Shown here: one piece after another, positions 48,152 to 61,592 of the stretch
How the letters are laid out: every line of letters starts with the position of its first letter
Position numbering within the stretch: the stretch's first letter is position 1
From: Glebionis coronaria
Taxonomy: Eukaryota > Streptophyta > Magnoliopsida > Asterales > Asteraceae
NCBI GenBank assembly: GCA_025667525.1
Contig: CM046875.1
Span: 199,802,125 to 199,866,124 of the forward strand
Direction: 5' to 3'
DNA: 64,000 nt
The notes under the pieces: model-generated
The model's input: only the letters and a program-made list of their open reading frames with translations
The model's database searches: none
What the model was told of the DNA's origin: nothing
Position numbers and translations under genes: made by a program

Positions 48152-48873
48152 TCATTCAGCAGTAGTATCAACTTCAGAGTTAGGTTGCTTCTCTTCTTGC
48201 ACTTTGGACGAGGGTCCAGATGAGTGAGCATCCTTGTGAGTAACATTGGAGGTTGCAGTAGAAGGCACTTCGCTAAGAGAGGCTTGGGATGGTGCACCTT
48301 CGGGCTCTAGTTGCATTAAGTCACCAACAGGCAAGGAGAAGGAAGATGAAACTTTCTGAACAAAGGGGTAAGAGGCAACAAACAAAGCATTGCAGCTCCC
48401 CACCCAAGTTTTGAGAGCATCCCTTTTAATGTTTTTCACTTTAGCAAGGGTATCCTGAACCTGCTCTGGTGTTCGGTTGAGACCCACAGACTTCATGAAA
48501 CCTGCTGAAAAAGCCGAACTACATGCTGCACCAAGGGCCTTGCGATATTCATAGCTCCCAAATAGCTTCCTCACCAAAGAAGGGATTCCGTCTCGGATCA
48601 ACGTTTGCTTATCCACCTCAGCTTGACTAAGAAGGACTATAAGATGTTTATTATTCATCTTAGAGGTAGAAAGCTTATGAGAAGTCTCCAGAATCTCTCG
48701 GTTCTTAAGAATTAGTTGTTCATTAGCTTCAGCGGCGGTCTTCTTCAGGTTATCATTTTCTTCTTCCAAAGCATGAATACGGAGGTTCAGCTCTTCTTCG
48801 GTCTTAACACATAGAGAATGAGAGTCCTTGAGCTGCTAGTAAGCAACTTTCAAGCGATCTAAAAGAACTTGAC

Positions 48874-51633
<2,760 letters not shown>

Positions 51634-53433
51634 TTGACCTTGAGTAAAAAACTCCTTGTCAGAAATATGAGAATTGGCCATCTTCACGTAATCACTGTTA
51701 AGACGCTCATAGCGCTTCATCAGCTCGACCGTAGCAATAGTCCCTTGAGCAACAGCTCAACAACTATGACAGAGGACATCATAGTTGGACATCGACTTCA
51801 GATATTAATCGTCAGCAGGAGTGGCAAGATGGTACATAAATACCTTTGCAGCATAGTTGGTATCAACCCTCACATCTTCATTCAACCTCCAGTTCGGAAC
51901 AAACCTGGGAGGTACAGCGTCATCTTCTCCTGCAAAAATGCATAAGACTTGAATAAAAAGAAGAGATATAAAGAAAAGAGAGAGAGAGAAGAGAAAATAA
52001 AAAGGAAACATACCAACAGCTTGGGAATCATTCTCACCACCAGGAGATGATTGGTCACTCATATGTACAATATAAGGAGATTTATCTTTGTTGGTACCAG
52101 AACCTCCGGCTGTGTTCTGAGGGGAAGGTTTCACAACACTGAGCGGCTGGGTAGAATGAGTTTTTTGAAAGTCCACCTAGGAGTCGGTATGAACAGTCTG
52201 GCGGCTGCGCTTCTTAACACGACGCTAAGATGTACTCCCTTCGGCCGCAAAAGTTGTTTTCTTCACTCTTGAACGTTTCTCTTGTTTCTGCTTAGCTTCC
52301 AGAACTTTAGCCGATGGTTTCTCAACAGCCAACTGAATCAGAGTCAGTTTGGGGATATTTTGCCCAAAAGGTGGAGGATTGGTAACACGAGGGGTAGGTT
52401 GCTCATTCTCTCCGAAAGGCTCACCGGTGTCAACAATGGCCTCGTCAAATGTGGGCAAGCTCAAAAACTCCTCAAAGCTCATTTCTGCAAAGGAAAAGGA
52501 CGAGGACGAGACAAGCATAAGCAAGCCCGTGTAAGTAATTGCGAGGTTCATTTAAATAAAATAAGACATACCTTTCTTATCGACATTCAAAAGTATCTCG
52601 CGCAACTCCGGATGACTATAGGGGAAAGATAAACCAGCAAGGAAGAGCAGAACCTCATGAGGAGGACGACATAAAATAGGCTTCTTACCAAGAGCTTTAG
52701 CATGGGAAGTGTTAAACGAAGAAGGAAAATCATCCGTAGTAACAGACTCAGGTGCCTCCAAGGCATGGCAAAGGGTATAGCCCGGCGATCTATCAAGAAG
52801 AACTCTCGTTTCCACTTTTTAAGACTAGAAGTAGTCTCGGTCAAACACTTACCGTATTCTCCCTCACCCATACTCTCAAACGAGAACCAATGGCCCTGCT
52901 TACATAATCTGAAGAATAGTCTAAACAAAGTAACGAATACAGGAATCCTCAAGCCAAAACAATGAAGTTCGAACATCACGACCCTATTCACCCCAATGGG
53001 AACTAGCTGAGAGATATGTACTTTGAAATAATGAATTACGTTCAAGAAAAAAGTAGAAAAGGGTATCCGAAGGCCAGCATGATCAAGGTATTAACGATAT
53101 ATACCAATGGTTGAGTCAGGGAGAAGATCCATAGTCATGTCCGGATCTGGAAGGCGCGGCCTTAGATCTGAAGGAATGTTATATTTACAAATCACAACCT
53201 TCAAGTCGTCATCGGTCATAACAGATAAGCGTATATGCATGTCACACTTCGGATCGCGTTTAATAGGCGGATCCACCCTTCGATGCATGATTTCTTTCCC
53301 CGTCGTCCGAAGCAACCAAACAAATAGGCGAAGGAAACAACAAATAAAGAAGATGACTAACCTATAAGTACGAGGAGATAGCATAAATGAAGAAAGCAAC
53401 AAAGATAAAACGAGAAAGAAATAAACAAATGGC

Positions 53434-53795
<362 letters not shown>

Positions 53796-53849
<54 letters not shown>
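53796..53849. repeat. (TA)n microsatellite, 27 units
   Basis: Uninterrupted TA adjoining the right end of the MITE. Confidence 0.97.
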
Positions 53850-53851
<2 letters not shown>

Positions 53852-54099
53852 AGGGCTAGGTGATAAAAATGAGGCAACATTGTTCAACTACGAGTTACGA
53901 GGAAGCAGATCCACCGCAGAATTCGAAAGGGCAGGACACGTGGCCCCATCTTTTGATGTCACAAAAGAAGCAAAAAGTCCAATAAGGAAGTCCATGTGAA
54001 CCAATCCAAAAAACGAGGCAGGCCAACGATTAGCACCAGGCCAAAACGAAATGAACCCATCTAAAGTATTAGTTCATCATGGGCATGACAAACTAATAC
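53850..54099 (+). other. Tat 3' untranslated DNA
   Basis: Short non-coding stretch between the TA tract and the polypurine tract. No gene is seen. Confidence 0.5.
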
Positions 54100-54109
54100 T
54101 GGGGGGACA
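54100..54109 (+). promoter_or_regulatory. Polypurine tract of the Tat element
   Basis: TGGGGGGACA directly before the 3' LTR. Confidence 0.8.
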
Positions 54110-54631
54110 TGTTCGCGTATGTCTTCGGCACATGGCCGAAGGCATTACACTTATACCGGAGAAATAGCCACGTAGGAAAGAGAAAAGAGACAAGATCCTC
54201 CATATCTCGGGAGACCCTGTTTTACCCAAAGAGCAATGCTTTATCCAATAGATTCAGCCATCAACCGCCGCCTACTTTATACTATACTTGAACTTAGGAT
54301 ATTGTGAATGATACATGTCTTGATGACATGACTACTCAGCCAGGTATACCTTTATCTTGGGTATAAATACCCAAGGGCATTTACTACACACAACAACACA
54401 TAGTACACTACATTCAATTCTACTTAATACTATTCTTCCGGTATTCCACACCGGATACCACTCTAGTGATTGTTAATTACTCTCACGCCGGAGCTTGGTC
54501 TCGGGTTCACACCTGGGACAAGTTAAAGTGCGTTCCTTTATTGCAGGATAGGCCCAACCTACAAGCAAACCATACACGAGACCGAAGCTTAATTTACACG
54601 GGCTAAGTGCCTACGGATTTTTGTTTCAACA
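54110..54631 (+). mobile_element. 3' LTR of the Tat element
   Basis: 522 bp, TGTTCGCG...TTTCAACA, followed by the CATAC duplication at 54632-54636. It differs from the 5' LTR at about 29 sites, mostly transitions. Confidence 0.92.
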
Positions 54632-54636
54632 CATAC

Positions 54637-55429
54637 ATATCAAGATTTTAGGATTTTGTTTTAATGCATTAACCCATGAGTTTACCCACAGGTATCTTTA
54701 TAACTTTTAAAATAACTCATCGTTATTTTTAAAAAAGTAAACATTATACATAAATCTGTATAATAAAATATTGTATGCAAGTGTAGGTACAAGTTTATAC
54801 CATAATACTTTGTTTGTATACTTAAATTGCTCGTCTCTCGGTAGTTGTAGCGACAGTTTGAAATAGCATGCGATTGAAGGGCAATATAGTGATTTCATAG
54901 AAACAATATGTTGCGTTTCACAAAAAGCAAGTGCTCACTTGCTTTTACAAAACAACGTTTTGAAGAGAGTAGAAACGTAATTAATCACTTATTGGATGTG
55001 TTTTACCAAACACTGAAAATAAATTATTTATGTTTCACAACTGATAATCACTCCAATAACGCATAGGCAAACACCCTCATATATCCAAGTTGAATGATCT
55101 TACAAAAATCTCGTACCCGAATTACAACTCGGCAAGACAATGAAATTGATGTTTAGTATAATGGTATGGCGCCGACTGCCGAGTTACAACTAGCAAGCAA
55201 GACTGAAGTAAGCCTACTAGCACAAACACACATCTTTTTACCAAAAGCTTATATGAACTGTTATCAACCATGTTTTTTACAACGGAAGCATCTCGATATA
55301 TTTTGGTATAAATCAGAACTTTATACAGCACTTCATAATCACGAACTGCAAATATTATATTTTTTTTTACATATATACATACATGTAAATATAAGCATGT
55401 TCTAAGCCTGCGGGTTTGTTACCAATATG
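54637..55429. other. Intergenic DNA downstream of PUB14, including its 3' untranslated region
   Basis: No gene is seen. The right part should be the 3' untranslated region of the U-box gene. A perfect hairpin with 11-bp arms, AAAAGCAAGTG/CACTTGCTTTT and a 2-base loop, lies at 54923-54946. The left edge is the flank of the Tat insertion. Confidence 0.6.
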
Positions 55430-56504
55430 TCATAAGTTAACAACAGGTTCAGCAATCTGACTTCTCTGTATAAGCTCCAACACACTTCTGGCCTTGCGCT
55501 TGGCTCTATCTGTTCCATTCTCAGACAATTCTCTCAACACCTCCTCACCTCCAACTTCTTTCATAATCTTTAAACACTCGATATCACCTGCACACGCCCA
55601 CCACAAAATCGCCACCCCCATTTTCCCGGTTCCTTGGTGATCCAGTCCGAACCACCTCAACCAAAACTGGGATGGGGTCTGCTTCAGCAATTGCTACCTT
55701 CCCTTCACGATGACCAGCAATTATTGCCAAAATCGCTAAAGATTCGTCCATCATTCCACCACTAGCATCCTTAACCAAATTCATTAATGGAGGCACGACT
55801 CCTGCACGTACGGCTCTCACCTTGTTTCCTTGATATATACAGAGGTTAAAAATGGCGGTAGCGGCATCTTTTTTCCCTCTGGGAGTCCCGCTTTGTAGTA
55901 ACTCAATCAGTGGCGGTAGAGCACCAGCAGCTCCAATTGCCACTTTATTTTCATCAACTGCTGACAAACTAAAAAGTGTTGCAGCTGCATTTTCTCGCGC
56001 TTCCATACTTCCATTCTTCAAGACCTCTACTATCTCGGGTATTGCTCCGACGCTCACAATTATTCCTTTATTGGCTTCATGTATCGATAAATTCAAAAGC
56101 GCTGTGACTGCGTGTTCTTGTGTTCTGCTATCTCGTGAAGATAATAACTCTACTAAAAGAGGTATGGCACCAGATTCAGCAATGCATATTCTGTTGTCAG
56201 TGTTTCTTTTTGCTAGTAATCGAAGTTCACCGACAGCTGCTCGTTGATCATCTGAGTTCCCATTTGTTAGTTTTTCAAGTAATGTGTGGATTGCGGTTTG
56301 ATCACATTCTGAACCAGTTTTCATGGTTTTGGAGGTTCCTTGTGATTTTCTCAGCTCTATGCCATTACTCTCGCACCATAAAGCGATTAGACTCTTTAAT
56401 ACATAGTTGGGTGTTAAAGCCGTGTGTAGCAAAGTCTGCTGAGTTTTGGGGCAGGTTTTGTGTCCGGCATCTAGCCACTTTTGAATACAAGACCTTTCAT
56501 ATGT
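55430..56504 (-). CDS. PUB14: PUB14 exon 4 (end of U-box and ARM repeats)
   Basis: Starts after TTGCAG at the ACA codon of TYERS. Its length, 1075 bp, is one more than a multiple of three, which agrees with a single inserted base. The last part ([20 protein letters not shown], then [14 protein letters not shown]) is the normal end of this family and is in the other frame. Confidence 0.88.
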
Positions 56505-57211
56505 CTGCAACATAATTAAAAGAATGATCCTAATTCAGTTAGAGCCTATACATGCCTAAAAGGCGCTAAGGCTGTCATGACAAAATCGTTTCAGCTCTGG
56601 TTATAGAGAGCCTGGTCTTTCACTTAAAAAGGGAGTATGATTTAGTCCCAACCAGGTCTGGTCCTATGTTGCTTTCTTTCTTTTTTAATCAAACTAGTTA
56701 CAAAAATCAGTTACTTATATATTACTACATGGAATAAACAATACTCCGTATTACATAGTGAGCTCAATGGATCGAACATTCGGGTCTAACTAGTCCTATA
56801 AGGCTATAATTGGGGATGGTCAAAGACCAGGCTTTCAACCAGGTCTAACCGGAATTATGGTCAGGGCCAAACCTCGGCCTTAAACTTGATTTTAAACTTG
56901 AATAATTAAAAGCAAATTAAAAGCAATTTGACCCATATCTTAAAAAAAGCCCATACAAAGTAGGCCCGATACATATTAGTAAGACCAATTTCACTTTTTA
57001 AGGACCAAGTACATGATGCGCAATAAAGCGTCGATGCATGCATTAGCTGATGCAAGCCTGATGCGCGCGCCTCACCATGCATCCCGTGATCGCAATGCAT
57101 CAGGGTGTCACGTTGCCCTTGCTAATTCCAAGCTTGATACCAAAATATTTTGATGTATGAAAAACTTATTTTCGAATACATGAACACATAAAAAGGTGCC
57201 TGTTAACATAC

Positions 57212-57625
57212 CTGACCAGTAGAGACGATCACCGGATCTTTCATCAATTCGAGCGATATTGGGCACCGAAAATCATCTGGAATGACCGGAGATCTATGCC
57301 TCATGAAACCCTTTGCACCATCAGAATTATCAAGTTGGGGGTTTCCCAGCATCACAAAATCATTTATCTTCTTAAGAATAAACGACATTGTCTCAAAACT
57401 ATTTTCAAGATCCCCGCCAGTTGATATAACCAAATCATGAATCGCAAGCGACTCCCTCCTAAGATCATTGATAGTCGTAAGATGCAGTTTCTCGGATAGT
57501 CTTTTAACCATTTCCGGGTCAGGTTCTTTTCCACTTTTCATCATGGCTAAATCAGTTTGAAGCTGTAAATCAGGAGACTCTACTTGTCCTTTCGCTCTTT
57601 TAAATTGTGAATGCACAAGTTGTAT
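57212..57625 (-). CDS. PUB14: PUB14 exon 3
   Basis: 414 bp, 138 codons, from IQLVHSQF through the first half of the U-box to VIVSTGQ. Clean donor CAG|GTATGT and acceptor TTTTAG. Confidence 0.9.
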
Positions 57626-57917
57626 CTAAAAGATCATACGGGAAGTGATTACGTGATACTCCTATTAAAGAACTAGACTCAGATGATAAGATATATAACT
57701 AGTTGAGTCTATAATGGGTTGTACACGATAGTTGTCGGTTACTGTTTATGTTGTTTAAGTTGTGATAGCCGTAAAATGCGTTCCACTATTCGGAAAGAGT
57801 AGCAACTGGTTATCGGTGACTTTATAAAGCAACAATGATATAACTGCTTTCAAAATGCAATGCAAAAAACCACCAAAGAGTTCCCGTATGGGTTAAAATT
57901 TATCTCGTGATACTTAC

Positions 57918-58034
57918 CTGTTCTTGAACTTCTTGAGGTATATCGAATGTATCATAATGAACTTTGCATAATGCCTCTTCAATCTGACTCGTTGCTGCAT
58001 GAAACTTCGCAATGGTTTTATCAAGATGCAGCGC
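57918..58034 (-). CDS. PUB14: PUB14 exon 2
   Basis: 117 bp, 39 codons (ALHLDKTIAKFHAATSQIEE... to VQEQ), between a CACAG acceptor and a CAG|GTAAGT donor. It matches the short second exon usual in this subfamily. Confidence 0.88.
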
Positions 58035-58441
58035 CTGTGACATTCAAAAATTCATATAGGTTAGCATAATTCATCACAAGTACAATTGTCTAGATTCAAC
58101 AACTGTGTTAATTTGATTTTAAAAGTCAAACCAACCACTTTTTAATGGATCATGTTAACACATCACGAGCATCTATACTATCTTTTCCTTATTAGTTATA
58201 ACTTATAACCCCAAATTTCAATTTCTCTTTACAACGAACGTTGAGAATTGCTTGAGTTACAAGGATAAGAATGAAACAACATTTGCTAATAATCATATTC
58301 AGCGTGCCAAACCATGAAAACAGATGTTTTTGAAATGAAGTAAAATCGACGAATAAGCTTTAAGGATTGTATAACCAATGGATTGTTAAAACAACCAGGA
58401 ACTACAACAACCTCTAGTTCAAGTGGCGCTTGGGGCACCTA

Positions 58442-58932
58442 TAGGGTGTTTGGCTAAAACTTTTGAAAGTGTGCATTTGCTTATCGCGTTTCAAGTAGCA
58501 GAAATCAGTTCCCTGTGTTTGACTATGATCAAATTATTTCTGATTATCTAATTGATTAGAGGTGAAATAAGCAATTTTGGATAATCCATACCAGAGTAGG
58601 CGCAACAAAAAAGTAATTCTAGTAATCTAAATATATAAGGGGTAACTTTACAAGTAAAAAGGTAAAGTAAAGTAACTCCCAAATCCCAATACTGTCTTCC
58701 ACAGTGTATGGGGGAGGTTGAGAGTTGAGACGTAGACAGCCTTCCGGTTCTATCTATCTAAGGTAGAAAAGGACCTTGACCTCTGTCTCCAGAGACAAGG
58801 TGTTAACCACTTACGCAACTGATTTAAACAACAAAAGCAAATCCAAACAGCATATCGCGCAACCATAGTTATCTAATCCGAATAATCCCATATCACGTTA
58901 CAACTTCCAAACACAATAGTAAACACCCCCTA
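58442..58932. mobile_element. MITE-like element in PUB14 intron 1
   Basis: Begins TAGGGTGTTTGG and ends CCAAACACAATAGTAAACACCCCCTA, so the ends are imperfect inverted repeats of hAT type. Inside each end further complementary stretches occur. I could not find a clear 8-bp duplication. A SINE interrupts it. Confidence 0.5.
58672..58828 (-). mobile_element. tRNA-derived SINE in PUB14 intron 1
   Basis: On the - strand, a head of GCGTAAGTGGTTAACACC resembles pol III box A, and GAGGTCAAGGTCC about 35 bases on resembles a mutated box B. A body typical of plant SINEs follows (GGCTGTCTACGTCTCAACTC...CCCCCATACACTGTGG). The limits are approximate. Confidence 0.5.
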
Positions 58933-59083
58933 ATTAGCAGAAAACCAAAGAAACTTTAAGTTTTATATATCTGAGCTTGTGATCAACCACACAACAAAAT
59001 TCAAAACACCCATATGCTCAAAACTCACAAAAACTTCTTTTTTTACAGTAATAATTAGAGAATAAAAAGATTAGTAGTAGTAC

Positions 59084-59359
59084 CTGAAATGTTTTACTTC
59101 CTTCATTAACTGAAGTCACAACCTGAAAAGCAAAAGTCAAACTATCTTTCAAACAGTTTAAGCTTTGAACATCATAATCATGAAGAAGCTTTTGATCAGT
59201 GTCTTTAAGCTCCTCAAACAAAGGACTCAAAAGCTTGACTCTTCTAACAAGATTCACATACATCTCTCTTACAACATTTCTACACTCGGGTAAGCTTGAA
59301 TATTGTCTTACTAAGTCAACGAGTTCACTCAGTAACTCACTGCTTTCCTGTTTTGCCAT
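59084..59359 (-). CDS. PUB14: PUB14 exon 1
   Basis: 276 bp, 92 codons, from ATG at 59359 to SKTFQ, donor CAG|GTACTA. The start is the only in-frame ATG before the conserved LSELVDLVRQYSSLPECRN stretch. Confidence 0.9.
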
Positions 59360-59443
59360 TTTTTTTTTTGTTTTGTTTTGTTTTTGACAGTGGTTGTGAG
59401 CGTTGTTGGATGAAGAAAAACTATTGTATAAAAGGGGTTTGAC

Positions 59444-59452
59444 TTTTTATAT
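59444..59452 (-). promoter_or_regulatory. Possible TATA box of PUB14
   Basis: TATAAAAAG on the - strand about 85 bases before the ATG, a fitting distance for a short leader. Confidence 0.4.
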
Positions 59453-59529
59453 GGGAGAAAGGAAGAATTGGTCGCTGCCGAGTATACAAGTCATGAAATC
59501 GAGACTTTAGATTAAGGCTGTGGTTGTAG

Positions 59530-60400
59530 GTAAGCATTTTGGAGCGTTTATAAGCGACAAGTAGTAAGCTTTTTAAATAAAAAAGCTTGTTTGACAATGT
59601 CTTAGTAAGCAGTTAGAAATTATTTAACAGCTCTAATCTTAAATGCTAATTGGAGAAGCATTTTATTACGAAATTACATATACTTTCAAATTTAACTCCC
59701 TTATAAAAGAGATTAGTATCTCTCTCCTATTAATGCAAAAAATTAAGTAGTATCACTAAATTAACATGATGTACCTTCTGTTAAAGCACAAACTAAAATA
59801 TTATTTAAAAAATACAATTTAATAAGCTAAGTGTATAACTGTCTCACCGTACAATAATTACAAACTTTTTAATGAGTAATTAACACTCTTAATAAAACAT
59901 CCCATTATAAGTATATACAATATTATATGCACATTGTACAAACATTAAAGAACATCTATAGTATACTAATACATCAAATAAAAAATCTAATTGAAAATTG
60001 GTTTATTACATTTAGTTTTTTTTCTTTAATCATGTATTTAACTTTACTTAAATTTTCATCTATATATTACATATAATGCTAAAAGTAATAATATCCCTCG
60101 ATTGAAATCACGTTTTTAGCTGAAAACTATTGATTCAAAACTTATAATTAATACGAATTATAACACGAAAGAATTTAGTCACAGGGTACCCGTCGCCGCA
60201 TCGCGCGGGTACCCTGCTAGTATAATATTTATAATCTCTTAAATTAAATTATATGTCCTTTTTTGTAATTTTACATTTTTCTTAATTATATCTTACAGTT
60301 ACGTTGTCAAACAAGTTTTTAAACATGTTGCTCCTGCAGTAAGCTTGCTGCTCGTTAGTTCTGCTTACTGCTACGTGTCACCAAACATACTCTAAAAGAG
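59530..60400. mobile_element. Inverted-repeat DNA element holding a Helitron
   Basis: The ends are roughly complementary: AAGCTTGTTTGACAATGTCTTAGTAAGC near 59583-59611 pairs with sequence near 60285-60325, and ACAAGTAGTAAGC near 59559 pairs with GCTTACTGCTACGTGT near 60362. This suggests a MITE into which the Helitron at 59719-60220 inserted. The exact ends and duplication were not found. Confidence 0.4.
59719..60220 (+). mobile_element. Short non-autonomous Helitron
   Basis: 502 bp. The 5' end is TCTCTCTCCTATTAATG, close to plant Helitron starts, and follows an A. The 3' end has a hairpin, GGGTACCCG/CGGGTACCC (60184-60192 and 60206-60214), followed by TGCTAG and then T. A 3' hairpin with CTAG and insertion between A and T are Helitron marks. 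It has no coding part. Confidence 0.7.
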
Positions 60401-60567
60401 GCGTTTGAGATTGTTTATTGAAAATAAATTATATATTTTGAACGAATAATTAAATAATCGATAATTTGAAAATGTGGTTTTTAAAATAGTATTTAAATTT
60501 AATTATATTGTTTGAAATAACAATAATCAGATTATCAACATTTTTAGTCTTGATAATTTATTTGATA

Positions 60568-60810
60568 CTCCCTCTGTCCCATATTAAATGTACATTATAG
60601 AATCTTTGGTTGTTATATATTAAGTGTTCACTATAATAAATGAGAGAATCTTGATAATTAATATTTCCCCTTTAATATGTGGCCCATATTTAAGGTGTGT
60701 ATTTTCTTTTTGACTTTTTATATTACATAAAGGTATAATTATCATTTGAATAGCTAATAACGATAAGAATATAATATATCTAAAACTTTGTACATTAAAA
60801 ATTTAGACAC
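60568..60810. mobile_element. Decayed Stowaway-like MITE
   Basis: The left end, after TA, reads CTCCCTCTGTCCCATATTAAATGTACATT. The right end keeps only TGTACATTAAAAATTTAG as a partial complement. The CTCCCTC(C/T)GTCCC end is that of Stowaway/mariner elements. Confidence 0.5.
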
Positions 60811-60969
60811 TTAGGCCCCGTTTGGTACACTTATTCCATTGTAATTTGATGGAATGTAATTTGAATTCTAATTCCATAAAGTGTTTGGTTACATAATTGG
60901 TGTAATTGTAATTATTTAAATTACAATGGACTCACCTTATTGAAGTAATGTAAATTACATAGATGTAAT

Positions 60970-61436
60970 TAGGGGTGTCGAAAAAGTTGACCCGACCCGA
61001 ACCCGAACCCGAATAATCATATTCGGGTCGGGTCACTCGGGTCCAAAAGTGTATTCGGGTCAATTCGGGTTGACCCTAATTGACCCGAGTTCTAATTGGC
61101 TCGGGTTCGGGTTATATATTTTATACCCTTGACCCGACTTGACCCGACCCGACTTGACCCGAACCTGACCAACCCGACTTGACCCGACTAAAATTACATT
61201 TTTTACATTGTACTAGTACTTAATTTAGCCACTTTTTACACATTTTCCTTAAACTCGGGTTGACCCGAACCCGAGTTGACCCGACCCGAGTTGACCCGAC
61301 CCGAATTGACCCGAACCCGAGTGACCCGAGTTCTAATTAGGCTCGATTTCGGGTTATATATTTTTTACCCTTGACCCGACTTGACCCGACCCGAGTTGAC
61401 CCGAACCCGACCGGGTCAACCCGAATCACACCCCTA
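60970..61436. mobile_element. hAT-type MITE rich in GACCCGA repeats
   Basis: 467 bp with ends TAGGGGTG and CACCCCTA and an 8-bp duplication GATGTAAT (60962-60969 and 61437-61444). The body is made of irregular GACCCGA, ACCCGAAC and, in inverse, TCGGGTC words, so it is far richer in GC than its surroundings. Confidence 0.85.
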
Positions 61437-61592
61437 GATGTAATGAATGAATGTTTAGAATTACAAAGGAATTAATTACTTAAATAAATAACCCACTCAA
61501 TATCATACACATGTCATATTTTTTTAATTTAAATTGTTATTTATTTACATTACAATTTTAAATTACATTACACTGTATTAACCAAACAAATA

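Larger units (their letters stand above)
55430..59359 (-). pseudogene. PUB14: U-box/ARM-repeat E3 ubiquitin ligase, PUB14 type, with 3' frameshift
   Basis: Four exons: 59359-59084, 58034-57918, 57625-57212 and 56504-55430, all with GT/AG introns and phase 0. Residues 1-240 are the U-box N-terminal domain. The U-box ([43 protein letters not shown]) crosses exons 3 and 4, and ARM repeats follow ([39 protein letters not shown]). In the family the U-box recruits E2 enzymes and the ARM repeats bind substrates or receptor kinases; function here is inferred from homology. A run of five C (55615-55619) holds one base too many: the frame leaves the family sequence after SPRNREN and stops at 55584, giving about 575 residues instead of about 626. 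The right reading resumes one frame over and ends at 55430. This could be an assembly error or a real truncation. Apart from that base it would be an ordinary gene. Confidence 0.85.
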
